Of a stretch of DNA of 37,609 bases, positions 1 to 7,833 are shown piece after piece; position 1 is the first letter of the stretch; each line of letters begins with the position of its first letter. The notes beneath the pieces were generated by a model that saw only the letters and a list, made by a program, of their open reading frames with translations, did no database searches and was not told the origin of the DNA. The translations under genes were made by a program, and so were the position numbers. Origin of the DNA: Leyella stercorea (GTDB lineage Bacteria > Bacteroidota > Bacteroidia > Bacteroidales > Bacteroidaceae); assembly GCF_021531355.1 (NCBI RefSeq), contig NZ_JADYTS010000028.1, positions 1 through 37,609 on the forward strand. The letters are read 5' to 3'.

Positions 1-138
1 TACTGAAAGCTGCTACTAACGACTCATAAATCTACCCTTAATCGTGTATTGGATGATAGTTGCGGATTTTAGGATCAACTGTTCAATTTTGGTAATCTCT
101 GGAATACAGCCTTTGATTGTGTTGCTGTTCTTTGGTTA

Positions 139-3100
139 TTGTATGCCTTATTTTACCTATTCAGATATATACTGAGGTCGTATGGTAACTCCAAGCTTAA
201 TAAACTGAATCTTAAAGACGGAGAAATCGAATTAGTTGAGGATAATTCCATATTCAACAAGCATCTTGACGAGATTCTGTACTTCTTTCAAGTAACAAAA
301 TACAATGTTGTCATCATAGAAGATCTAGATAGATTCGGAACGTCGAACATATTCTTGAAACTCAGGGAACTTAACCAATTGGTCAACGAATCTAAGATTG
401 TTGGCCGACACATTACGTTCGTATATGCAATTAGGGACGATGTATTTAAGGACGAAGAGCGCACTAAGTTCTTTGACTATATCACAACAGTCATACCTGT
501 AATAAACCCTTCGAACTCAAAGGATAAATTAAAAGAACTACTCATTTCTAAGGGCTTTGAAGAGAACGAAATACCAGATGAAGATCTGTCAGAAATGGCA
601 TTCTTTATCCAAGATATGCGCATACTCACCAATATCGTAAATGAGTATAAGCAATATAGGGAAAAACTATGTACTGGTCAAGCTCAAAAGTTAAACCTTA
701 CAAAGTTATTGGCAATGATAGTGTACAAGAACTACTATCCCCAAGACTTTGCACAACTACATCGCAGAGAGGGGAAAGTGTATTCATGTATAAGCAAAAA
801 ACGTCAATTTGTAGAAGATGCCATCAAAGGCATTAAGAAGAGAAGTGAGGAAATACAAAAAGAGGAAGAGGCTTATTTTAATGAAAAGCATATCAAAATA
901 GAAGAGCTAAGACTATTGCTACTCTATAGAATTAAGAACGCAACAAATAATAGAATGTATAGAATATGCCTTGGTGATAAATGTTGTGTATTAGAAGACA
1001 TTGCAAAGGATAGTGGATTGTTTGATAAACTAATCACACAATCTTCTATACGATACGAATATTATGATTATTATGACAGAATATCCTCAAAGTCTGGTTC
1101 TATCGATTTGAAAACAATAGACAAAGACACGAACTACCTTGGTAGAATCACTCTATTGGAGAAAGAGCCGAGTAAATTTCAAGTACAATATCAGAAAACC
1201 AAGAATGAACAAAAAGCAGTGAAATCTTTACGGCTTAAAGACATTATATCCCAATATAACCTGTCTGAATCAGAGTTGTATCAGTCCATACAACTCACTC
1301 CCATGCAGGATGTATTTCTTCGCCGTGGTTATATCGACGAGGAATACTATGACTACATATCATATTTCTATGAAGGAATGGTATCACAGTCTGATAGAGA
1401 ACTGCTTTTGAACATCAAACGCCAAATATGCCAGCCCAACGACTATCATATTGATAAGATTGAGAATTTTGTAAAAGAACTGAAACCATATATGTTTGAA
1501 CACAGGTCAATTCTCAATATAGACTTGCTTGATTATATTGCAAATACACATGAACAAAAGGAGAACTTTGACCATTTTATGAAACATTTGGAGAACGAAA
1601 ATCCACAGTTAGACTTTTTGGTGGATTACTACACTTATGGGAAATGTAACCGAACCGTTTTTGAGCATATTGTAAAATGGAACAAAACTAAAGCATGGGA
1701 AATAATGTGTGTAAACTCACCTGCAATTAAGAAAGAGACCCTCACGGAAGCTTTCTTAAAGTACTGTGGTGAATTGGAGCCTTGTACGCAAGCGTGGGTG
1801 AATTCAAATTATACATTCCTAACAAATCGAGTAGATAGCATTGGATTAGATAGATGTCTGGAGATTGCATGTGAAAGTGTTTTTGAAAGTATTCAAGCTA
1901 ATAATGATGACATATTGGACTGTGTCATTGAAAGCAACAGTTATACGCTTTCTATTGACAATTTAGTTGTTATTGTCCACCGCCTCATGCCCTCAGACAG
2001 CACCCTAAATACTGATACACTTAATTATACTCGTATTTTAGCAACGCAGAATAATAGAGTAATAAACAACGTCAACTCAAATATTGGAGAGGTCATCAAA
2101 TTACTTCATGACAAGGAAAAGGATGAAAGTACAGAGAGCATTCTTTACATTTTGAATAACGTCAACATTGAGACCCTGACAAAGGAACTATATCTTAAAG
2201 GTCAGCATAATCAAATAGCAAACTTTGACGATATTATAGACTCTTCGTTATACACATTAGCTATTAAAGATTATCTTGTTGCGCCGACCTGGGATAATGT
2301 AATGACATACTATAATCACTGTAAGAATGTCACAGAGGAGTTAGTCAACTACATGGAACATTATGTGTCTGAACTGGCTGCAATAACAATACGAGAACAA
2401 GATCCAGCGAACGACCTCTTTGAGGAATTGCTGGCTAAGAATATTCTGTCCATTTCTACCTATAAGTCCTTTGCAACAACCTTTACCACAGTATTTGACT
2501 ACTCATGTAAAGCCCTAAAAACTTTAGAGAATGAACGTTTGGGGATTCTAATTGACAAGGAGAAATTGGCTTTTAATCAGGATGTTCTGAGCGTAATAAA
2601 TGACACATCCGCTCTTTGTCATTACATAGAGCATTTTTACCCACAATTTCGCTCACATTGTACTTGGTCATTTAATTGGACCGAAGAATTGGCAATTTTG
2701 GTAATAAATAAGGAAATAGGTTTTTCTGATTCTTCATTAGAAGTAGTGAATGCGATACCCAAATCCTTCCGCATACAGCCCAAACTGGCAAATAAGTTAG
2801 CTACAATATATTTAAGGAGAGATGATGCCATAGATGAGGACGAAGATGTATCTATGGCCATTATCAGCCATTGTAATGATGAGAGGAACTCTGTTCAATT
2901 AGCTCTTAGGTATATGAAGTTATCGAACGGAAATTTTGATAAAATAGAAAAGGCTTTATGCGCTATAGGCCATAAATATGAGATCCTGACAGACAAGAGT
3001 AAACGTCCTTCATTAGAAGGTAAGCATTACCAATTAGAACTTCTTAATTATCTGAAAGGACTTGGGTACATCGCTTCATTCAAAAAAGAGATAAAAGAGA

Positions 3101-3144
3101 AAAACACCGTGTATAGAGTTTATCCAACAAAGAATAAAGAATAA
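139..3144 (+). CDS. YobI-family P-loop NTPase, C-terminal part (N-terminal half missing)
   Basis: The first 80 residues match the second half of YobI-type NTPases: a membrane segment, a KHLDEILYFF stretch, a Walker B block VVIIEDLDRFG, then FVYAIRDDVFKDEERTKFFDY. The remaining roughly 850 residues form the long variable C-terminus. The Walker A P-loop, normally about 200 residues further upstream, is absent. The listed start is a TTG. The frame stays open back to 73 (including the rest of the membrane helix), but TAG at 70-72 and TGA at 4-6 interrupt it, and the other two frames also carry stops in bases 1-30. It is therefore probably a 5'-decayed gene, or a fragment lacking ATP-binding ability. 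YobI proteins are predicted membrane-associated NTPases often suspected of defence roles. Base composition is AT-rich, unlike the transfer operon. Family confidence is high; functionality is doubtful. Confidence 0.75.
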   Translation: MYALFYLFRYILRSYGNSKLNKLNLKDGEIELVEDNSIFNKHLDEILYFFQVTKYNVVIIEDLDRFGTSNIFLKLRELNQLVNESKIVGRHITFVYAIRDDVFKDEERTKFFDYITTVIPVINPSNSKDKLKELLISKGFEENEIPDEDLSEMAFFIQDMRILTNIVNEYKQYREKLCTGQAQKLNLTKLLAMIVYKNYYPQDFAQLHRREGKVYSCISKKRQFVEDAIKGIKKRSEEIQKEEEAYFNEKHIKIEELRLLLLYRIKNATNNRMYRICLGDKCCVLEDIAKDSGLFDKLITQSSIRYEYYDYYDRISSKSGSIDLKTIDKDTNYLGRITLLEKEPSKFQVQYQKTKNEQKAVKSLRLKDIISQYNLSESELYQSIQLTPMQDVFLRRGYIDEEYYDYISYFYEGMVSQSDRELLLNIKRQICQPNDYHIDKIENFVKELKPYMFEHRSILNIDLLDYIANTHEQKENFDHFMKHLENENPQLDFLVDYYTYGKCNRTVFEHIVKWNKTKAWEIMCVNSPAIKKETLTEAFLKYCGELEPCTQAWVNSNYTFLTNRVDSIGLDRCLEIACESVFESIQANNDDILDCVIESNSYTLSIDNLVVIVHRLMPSDSTLNTDTLNYTRILATQNNRVINNVNSNIGEVIKLLHDKEKDESTESILYILNNVNIETLTKELYLKGQHNQIANFDDIIDSSLYTLAIKDYLVAPTWDNVMTYYNHCKNVTEELVNYMEHYVSELAAITIREQDPANDLFEELLAKNILSISTYKSFATTFTTVFDYSCKALKTLENERLGILIDKEKLAFNQDVLSVINDTSALCHYIEHFYPQFRSHCTWSFNWTEELAILVINKEIGFSDSSLEVVNAIPKSFRIQPKLANKLATIYLRRDDAIDEDEDVSMAIISHCNDERNSVQLALRYMKLSNGNFDKIEKALCAIGHKYEILTDKSKRPSLEGKHYQLELLNYLKGLGYIASFKKEIKEKNTVYRVYPTKNKE

Positions 3145-3192
3145 TTTGAAGAGACTAATCGTTCAAATTGTCCTAATACCTATTATATTTAA

Positions 3193-3221
3193 CAGGAAGA
3201 GTCACTTCTTCCTGATTTTTT
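3193..3221 (+). terminator. Rho-independent terminator after the YobI-like gene
   Basis: Arms CAGGAAGA (3193-3200) and TCTTCCTG (3207-3214) form a perfect 8-bp stem with a 6-base loop, followed by ATTTTTTATG. It lies about 50 bases after the stop codon of the preceding gene. Confidence 0.8.
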
Positions 3222-3276
3222 ATGCTATTTCATAAACTTTCCATTGTTGTGCAGAAAGACTGCATAGGTTGTATTT

Positions 3277-3283
3277 TACTTTG
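3277..3283 (+). promoter_or_regulatory. Possible -7 element upstream of the Asp/His-rich gene (weak)
   Basis: TACTTTG is one base shorter than the Bacteroidetes consensus TAnnTTTG and lies 32 bases before the ATG at 3316. I see no well-spaced -33 element. It follows a terminator, so a promoter is expected in this gap. Confidence 0.3.
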
Positions 3284-3315
3284 CACCCATAAGTTGAACA
3301 TAAATCGTAAAACGT

Positions 3316-3558
3316 ATGGGACTATTAGATTTCTTATTTGCAGGCGCAGTAATCAATAGCGTTAAGAACGTTAAGAAGGCAAGGTATAACAGCTCGCAAC
3401 CTACTACGCATGGACATGTTTCCGACTATGACCATGGGTATGAGGAAGGCTACGATGATAGCTGTTACGACCACGGTTATCACGATGATTATGATTGTCA
3501 TGACACCTACGATTGTGGCGGCTACGACAATGACTGTGAAAATGATGGTGACTGGTAG
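3316..3558 (+). CDS. Small Asp/His/Tyr/Cys-rich protein, putative metal binder
   Basis: An 80-residue protein starting at ATG 3316. Residues 1-30 are ordinary, with a short hydrophobic start (MGLLDFLFAGAVINSV) and a basic patch. Residues 33-80 consist almost entirely of Asp, His, Tyr, Gly, Glu and Cys, with DHGY appearing twice and several Asp-Cys pairs. This composition suits divalent metal coordination, but no named family was recognised. It stands alone between a terminator and the envelope cassette on the same strand. The biased composition is confined to this frame. Function is unknown; metal binding is inference. Confidence 0.6.
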   Translation: MGLLDFLFAGAVINSVKNVKKARYNSSQPTTHGHVSDYDHGYEEGYDDSCYDHGYHDDYDCHDTYDCGGYDNDCENDGDW

Positions 3559-3622
3559 TACCCGATATTCAGAGGTAGCATTTACGTGATAGTAATAACA
3601 AAACTTTAATACATTTATATTT

Positions 3623-4198
3623 ATGAGAAAAATATCATTTGTTCTTTCCATTATTTGGGTAATCGCACTCAACTGCAATGCACAGAGTTCTAATGGGTGT
3701 TACAGAGGTTTTATTGATGCCGGTTATTCCATCGGTGTCGGTGATTACGAGTTTGATCGTTTTGAGGTAAACACATCTCACGGCTATCAGTTCAATCCAT
3801 ACTTTTTCCTTGGCGCAGGAGCAGGTCTGCACTTCATGTCTTCATACGAAACAAAGGATATGGATATTCCTCTCGATGTAAGAGACAGTCAGGTAGATAT
3901 TCCTGTCTTCGCTAATATCAGATGCAATTTCAGCAAGAAGAAGGTGTCTCCATTTGTGGATGTGAAGGGTGGAACATATGTCACAAATAACGGAGGGCTG
4001 TATGTCAATGCGTCAGCTGGTTGTCGGTTTGCCATCAATGAGAAACAGGCTGTTAGCCTCGCTGTTGGTTACGCTTCAGAGAAACTGGAGTTTGAGACCT
4101 TTGACAGGTTTACAAGCAACACAAGCATGAATTACACCCGAAGTCCAAGGGAACTTGATACTGAGGCGATTACATTGAAATTGGGTTTTGAATTCTAA
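3623..4198 (+). CDS. Small outer-membrane beta-barrel protein
   Basis: A 191-residue protein with a cleavable signal peptide (hydrophobic residues 4-18, likely cut before Gln21 in the NCNAQ context). The mature part has alternating hydrophobic strands, many aromatic and Gly residues, and ends in a terminal Phe (KLGFEF), as outer-membrane barrels do. Porin-family beta-barrel proteins of this size are common in Bacteroidales. It lies 13 bases before the CsgG-like gene, so it probably belongs to the same transcript and may be an outer-membrane partner of that system. No specific ligand can be deduced. Confidence 0.65.
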   Translation: MRKISFVLSIIWVIALNCNAQSSNGCYRGFIDAGYSIGVGDYEFDRFEVNTSHGYQFNPYFFLGAGAGLHFMSSYETKDMDIPLDVRDSQVDIPVFANIRCNFSKKKVSPFVDVKGGTYVTNNGGLYVNASAGCRFAINEKQAVSLAVGYASEKLEFETFDRFTSNTSMNYTRSPRELDTEAITLKLGFEF

Positions 4199-4211
4199 CA
4201 CATTGCAACAT

Positions 4212-5141
4212 ATGAAAAAGGTCATTTTATTTTTCTCGATGTTCGCCATCTGTCTTGGCGCGTCGGCCCAACGCAAAGTTGAGGTTGTAGAACCTACCGT
4301 CCAGGCGGCACAGGATGACGGCATGGTATTGAAACGCAAAGTCGCTATTGGTCGTTTCACGAATGAGACGCAGTATGCCAAGGGTATCTTCTATGATAGA
4401 GAGAATGACCCTATGGGCAAACAGGCTCTCGACATTTTCTCGTCCAAATTGGCCTCGTCTGGCAAGTTCCTCCTATTGGAAAGAAGTGACCTCGCCACAT
4501 TGCTGGAAGAATGTCAAAAGGGAGGCACCTCCGCCTCTGTTATTGGTGCTGACTACATGATTATTGGCTCTATCACGGAGTTTGGCCGTAAGGACACGGG
4601 TAAGAGTGGTGTGTTCTCTTCACAGAAGACTCAGACGGTGGAAGCCGCAGTCTCTATCAGACTGGTTGACGTTTCTACTGGACTGATCATCTATTCTGAT
4701 GAAGCCAAGGGCTCTGCTGAGCTTACGACAAAGACCACAATGGGTGTGGGTGGAAAAGCTGGTTATGATGCAACCCTTAGCGACAAGGCTATCTCTGAGG
4801 CTATTGGCCAACTGGTGGAGAACATCATCAACAAATGCACGAACAGTCCGTGGAAGACCTACTTCCTTTCTTGTGACAGTGATGCCACGCTCATTGCTGG
4901 CGGCAACAGCCAGGGTGTCAAAGAGGGCATGGTATTCAATATCATGACTAAGGGCAAGAAGGTGAAGAACCCACAAACAGGTGTGATGATTACCCTGCCC
5001 GGCAAATCGGTGGGAACAGTAAAAGTCATCATGACAGGAGGAGACACTCCAGAGACAGAGTATTCTTTTGTAGAGGTCACCTCAGACGAGACGATTGACT
5101 CTACGAACATGTCGAACTACATTATTGAACAAGCAAAATGA
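4212..5141 (+). CDS. CsgG/HfaB-family secretion-channel-like protein
   Basis: 309 residues from ATG 4212; an in-frame ATG at 4188 exists, but the signal peptide (MKKVILFFSMFAICLGASAQ) begins at 4212. Family hallmarks are KVAIGRFTNET, then a LASSGKFLLLERSDL stretch and GADYMIIGSITEFG, followed by a region rich in VRLVD-type strands. CsgG proteins form nonameric outer-membrane export channels for curli subunits. This copy has a type-I signal rather than a lipobox, and no curli subunit genes are visible. It overlaps the next gene by four bases (ATGA), so translation is probably coupled. The companion DUF4810 and DUF799 lipoprotein genes form the conserved trio found with CsgG-like proteins in many Gram-negatives. 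Confidence 0.85.
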   Translation: MKKVILFFSMFAICLGASAQRKVEVVEPTVQAAQDDGMVLKRKVAIGRFTNETQYAKGIFYDRENDPMGKQALDIFSSKLASSGKFLLLERSDLATLLEECQKGGTSASVIGADYMIIGSITEFGRKDTGKSGVFSSQKTQTVEAAVSIRLVDVSTGLIIYSDEAKGSAELTTKTTMGVGGKAGYDATLSDKAISEAIGQLVENIINKCTNSPWKTYFLSCDSDATLIAGGNSQGVKEGMVFNIMTKGKKVKNPQTGVMITLPGKSVGTVKVIMTGGDTPETEYSFVEVTSDETIDSTNMSNYIIEQAK

Positions 5142-5476
5142 AAAAGGCAATCTTTTGTATGTTTGCGGCAGCATCACTGTTGACAGGATGCAAGGCAAAC
5201 TTCCCCGTAGCACAGCAGACAGGTAAAGAGGACATGGCTTACCTCCTGTTTGTAGGACAGAAAGAATATGGCGGCAAAGAGGTTCAAGTGACCATCGACA
5301 ATGCCGAACCGTTTACGGCAAAAGTCGTCAAATCGAAGAAAGCCAACAGAAGAGGCACGCAATACGGCATCGGTACAGGTACCAAGAGCCTCGTGGTGAA
5401 ATGTGATGGAAAGACGTTGTATCAGAAGAAGATATTCGTCTCTACACAGGAAGTCAAACAAATAATATTACCATAG
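5138..5476 (+). CDS. Small lipoprotein of the CsgG-like operon
   Basis: A 112-residue protein with a lipobox LLTGC (lipidated Cys18). The mature domain is a short beta-rich fold (YLLFVGQKEYGGKEVQVTIDN, then GTGTKSLVVKCDGKTLY) resembling PEGA-like or transthyretin-like add-on domains, but no family is claimed. The start overlaps the stop of the CsgG-like gene by four bases, and the next gene begins two bases after its stop. It is therefore an integral member of the coupled operon and is likely anchored in the outer membrane beside the CsgG-like pore. Confidence 0.7.
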   Translation: MKKAIFCMFAAASLLTGCKANFPVAQQTGKEDMAYLLFVGQKEYGGKEVQVTIDNAEPFTAKVVKSKKANRRGTQYGIGTGTKSLVVKCDGKTLYQKKIFVSTQEVKQIILP

Positions 5477-5478
5477 CG

Positions 5479-5832
5479 ATGAAGAAACTTATTTTTCCCG
5501 TAGCAGTGATAGCTGCAATGTTGGCAGTCAGCTCCTGCACAACGACCAAAACGTTGTACTCCTGGTATGACTATGAGGATGCGACGTATCAGTACCATAA
5601 GAGATCAACAGAAGAACTGCAGGTCAAAGTACTTGAGCAGTACAAGAAAATCACCGAGAAGCAAAGGGGTGTGAGGGGCGTAGTGCCACCAGGAATGTAT
5701 GCTGAGTATGGCTATCTCCTTTACAAGACCGGAAAGAAAGATGAGGGTCTCGCTTTCCTGAAAAAGGAAGTGGAACTCTATCCTGAGTCTGATACTTACA
5801 TTTCACGAATCATTAAACAGCTTGAAAAATGA
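5479..5832 (+). CDS. DUF4810-family lipoprotein
   Basis: 117 residues; lipobox AVSSC with Cys20. The mature region starts TTTKTLYSWYDYEDATYQY and later has PPGMYAEYGYLLYKTGKKDEGLAFLKKEVELYPES, a TPR-like helical pair typical of DUF4810. The family is routinely found between a CsgG-like protein and a DUF799 lipoprotein, exactly as here. The stop overlaps the start of the next gene by four bases. It is probably a periplasmic-face lipoprotein of the same complex; the biochemical role of the family is unknown. Confidence 0.8.
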   Translation: MKKLIFPVAVIAAMLAVSSCTTTKTLYSWYDYEDATYQYHKRSTEELQVKVLEQYKKITEKQRGVRGVVPPGMYAEYGYLLYKTGKKDEGLAFLKKEVELYPESDTYISRIIKQLEK

Positions 5833-6500
5833 AAAAACTTATATTGTTTGCACTTGTAGCAATAACGCTTGCTTCGTGCTCTACCCCAAAAACGATGGGA
5901 GAACAGTATGCTGCTATGTATGATGAGAAGCCAGTGGCTATAGCAGTAATGCCTCCCATCAACAGGACGACCCATGCAGAGGCAAAGGATTTTTTCTATA
6001 CCACCATGTATCTGCCTCTCTGTGAAAAAGGTTACTACGTCTATTCTCCCTATCTGACCATGGAGATGTTCCAGCAAGAGAGTGCCTATGATGCCGAGAT
6101 GTTTCTTGAAAACGATCTGACGACATTCAGGAATGTGCTTGGCGCAGATGCCGTCATGTTCACCATCATCAAGGATTGGCGCAGAAACAATGTAGGTGGA
6201 AAACTCAAAGTCAATATCGAATACATTCTTCGGTCAACAAAGACTGGACAAACTCTTTATCAAAGGGAAGGTGAAATCTCGGTTGACACCAGTGTCAATT
6301 CTGGGGGTGGCGGCTTTGGAGCACTTGCAAGTTTGATTGCCACAGCTATTAATACCGCTGCTACTGACAAAGTCATTGCCGGTCGTAAATGTAATGCATT
6401 CGTACTGTCAGACCTGCCCGCAGGAAAGTATTCGAATCAATATGAAGTGGATAAGAGGAATCCAGCTGGAAAGCCTATAATAAAAGCAACTGTAAAATAA
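5829..6500 (+). CDS. DUF799 (GNA1162-type) lipoprotein
   Basis: 223 residues with lipobox TLASC (Cys17). The mature domain shows PVAIAVMPPINRTTHAEAKD, a family signature, followed by GYYVYSPYLTMEMFQQESAYDAEMF, and VLGADAVMFTIIKDW further on. This matches DUF799/GNA1162 lipoproteins, whose fold is related to TolB/CsgG N-terminal domains. It closes the CsgG-DUF4810-DUF799 trio. Translation is coupled to the preceding gene through an ATGA overlap. Subcellular role is unknown beyond an envelope lipoprotein complex. Confidence 0.85.
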   Translation: MKKLILFALVAITLASCSTPKTMGEQYAAMYDEKPVAIAVMPPINRTTHAEAKDFFYTTMYLPLCEKGYYVYSPYLTMEMFQQESAYDAEMFLENDLTTFRNVLGADAVMFTIIKDWRRNNVGGKLKVNIEYILRSTKTGQTLYQREGEISVDTSVNSGGGGFGALASLIATAINTAATDKVIAGRKCNAFVLSDLPAGKYSNQYEVDKRNPAGKPIIKATVK

Positions 6501-6511
6501 AAAAATGTATT

Positions 6512-6901
6512 ATGAAAAAGTATCTATTCTTACTCCTTACCCTTGTGGTAACATCACTTGCGTTTGTCTCATGCAGCGATGATGATGATGACAATCAGTA
6601 CAACTCTGCCATTGTTGGCACATGGAAGGTAACCGAAGTAAAAACGAGTCAGTCTGGAAGCTACATGGACTGGCCATTCAAGACAACGTATGCCTCCTTC
6701 AAGTCCGATGGTACATACTATGGTTCTGGCTATTTTGGCACAGGAAGTGGCACATGGTCTATTAAGGGCAACACGGTAAACACATATGTTGGTGGCGAGT
6801 TGTACGCTTCTTATGAAATTATTTCTGTAACATCAACTACCTCTGAGTTGAAGATGTCAATGGGTAGTGACGCTATATGGATTAAATGCAAGAAGGAGTA
6901 A
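6512..6901 (+). CDS. Surface-type lipocalin-like lipoprotein
   Basis: 129 residues. The signal peptide ends in FVSC (Cys21), followed directly by SDDDDD. An acidic run at this position is the Bacteroidetes lipoprotein export signal that sends lipoproteins to the cell surface. The mature part (AIVGTWKVTEV, then FKSDGTYYGSG, GTWSIKGNTV) matches small lipocalin-like beta-barrels common in Bacteroidales. It lies 11 bases after the DUF799 gene, so is likely the last gene of that operon. Its 3' end overlaps the convergent M23 gene by 20 bases. Confidence 0.75.
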   Translation: MKKYLFLLLTLVVTSLAFVSCSDDDDDNQYNSAIVGTWKVTEVKTSQSGSYMDWPFKTTYASFKSDGTYYGSGYFGTGSGTWSIKGNTVNTYVGGELYASYEIISVTSTTSELKMSMGSDAIWIKCKKE

Positions 6902-7550
6902 TCATTCCTTTCACATAGTTCAAAAGGATGGCAGGGTCAATGACCTTACCATCTTTTTTTGTTGTTAGGTGAAGGTGGGGGCCTGTTGACAGGCCGGTAT
7001 TCCCAGAGACGGCAATGACCTCTCCTGCATGGACATACTGCCCATCACGAACAAGAATGGAAGACAGGTGACAATAGCTGATAGAATAACTATCTGTTTG
7101 TATAATAACATATTTGCCGGAACGCTTGTTTTGTCCAATGCTCACCACCTTACCTGGGAACATGGAAAACACATTTTCATAGTGAGCTTTCAAGTCCACC
7201 CCATTGTGCATACAGTACCTATGCAAGATAGGATGATGCCGCATACCGAACCGAGAAGTTATATGAATGCGTTTCAATGGCAACGAAGCATGAAGGAACG
7301 GCAACAGACCATCAGAGAGGTTGCTACTGCCTGTAACAGATCCATTCATGTATTCTTCATCAGGCAAGTCCTCCACGGAATCTATTGACGCAACACTATC
7401 CACAGAAGCAGGCAGCACTGTTATCTGTGGATTTTTCTTTTTGTATATACGCTTACTCTTTACCTGTCCGATAGTGTTGAACTGGGCACGAGTAACAGAA
7501 CATGATACAAAGAGTAAGAGTATAGAAATGAGTATGCTTTTCGTTTTCAT
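6882..7550 (-). CDS. Secreted M23-family metallopeptidase
   Basis: 222 residues with an N-terminal signal (MKTKSILISILLLFVSCSV, probable cut at TRA-Q; the Cys17 context is a poor lipobox). The LytM/M23 domain occupies about residues 95-210: SRFGMRHHPIL, the zinc motif HNGVD (HxxxD), YCHLSS, and GPHLHL carrying the catalytic and third zinc His. All key residues are present, so it should be an active peptidoglycan endopeptidase in the periplasm. It is transcribed against the envelope operon. A -7-type box TATCTTTG ends only four bases before the ATG, implying a nearly leaderless message. Confidence 0.88.
   Translation of the reverse strand: MKTKSILISILLLFVSCSVTRAQFNTIGQVKSKRIYKKKNPQITVLPASVDSVASIDSVEDLPDEEYMNGSVTGSSNLSDGLLPFLHASLPLKRIHITSRFGMRHHPILHRYCMHNGVDLKAHYENVFSMFPGKVVSIGQNKRSGKYVIIQTDSYSISYCHLSSILVRDGQYVHAGEVIAVSGNTGLSTGPHLHLTTKKDGKVIDPAILLNYVKGMITPSCI
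6927..6960 (+). terminator. Rho-independent terminator of the envelope operon, inside the opposing M23 gene
   Basis: GATGG (6927-6931) pairs with CCATC (6949-6953), with an inner GGTCA/TGACC pairing, followed by seven T (6954-6960). It sits 26 bases after the lipoprotein stop and within the 3' coding part of the minus-strand M23 gene, so this DNA serves both purposes. Confidence 0.75.
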
Positions 7551-7554
7551 TCTG

Positions 7555-7562
7555 CAAAGATA
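7555..7562 (-). promoter_or_regulatory. -7 element TATCTTTG upstream of the M23 gene
   Basis: On the minus strand TATCTTTG matches the Bacteroidetes consensus TAnnTTTG exactly. Only CAGA separates it from the ATG at 7550, which would place the transcription start at or next to the initiation codon. Confidence 0.5.
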
Positions 7563-7730
7563 GTCAGACTGGATTTTATATAACTAAAACCTAATGCACT
7601 GGCTTTTTCTCCCTAACTTTATTTATGCTTATAGTATGATTATTGAGCAAAAATCATACAACTATCATAACGATATATAAAACTAACACGATAACAGCTG
7701 ACGCATAAATCTACTTCAATATATCAACCG

Positions 7731-7738
7731 TAACTTTG
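7731..7738 (+). promoter_or_regulatory. -7 element TAACTTTG of the transfer operon
   Basis: TAACTTTG fits TAnnTTTG and lies 95 bases before ATG 7834, the first gene of the long plus-strand operon. The predicted leader is about 90 bases. The rest of the 283-base divergent gap (7551-7833) is AT-rich with no gene seen. Confidence 0.6.
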
Positions 7739-7833
7739 CTTTCGAATTGGCTGACTACACAGCGGTCAATCCTTACGTATCGGCACATGGAAGCGAGTCA
7801 AATAAAGAATAATGTATAATTGAAAAAAAGCAA

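Noticed and set aside
3334..3678. Minus-strand ORF opposite the Asp/His-rich gene
   Set aside because: Its Ile/Val-rich translation is the antisense image of the GAY/CAY-rich codons and it runs into the beta-barrel gene.
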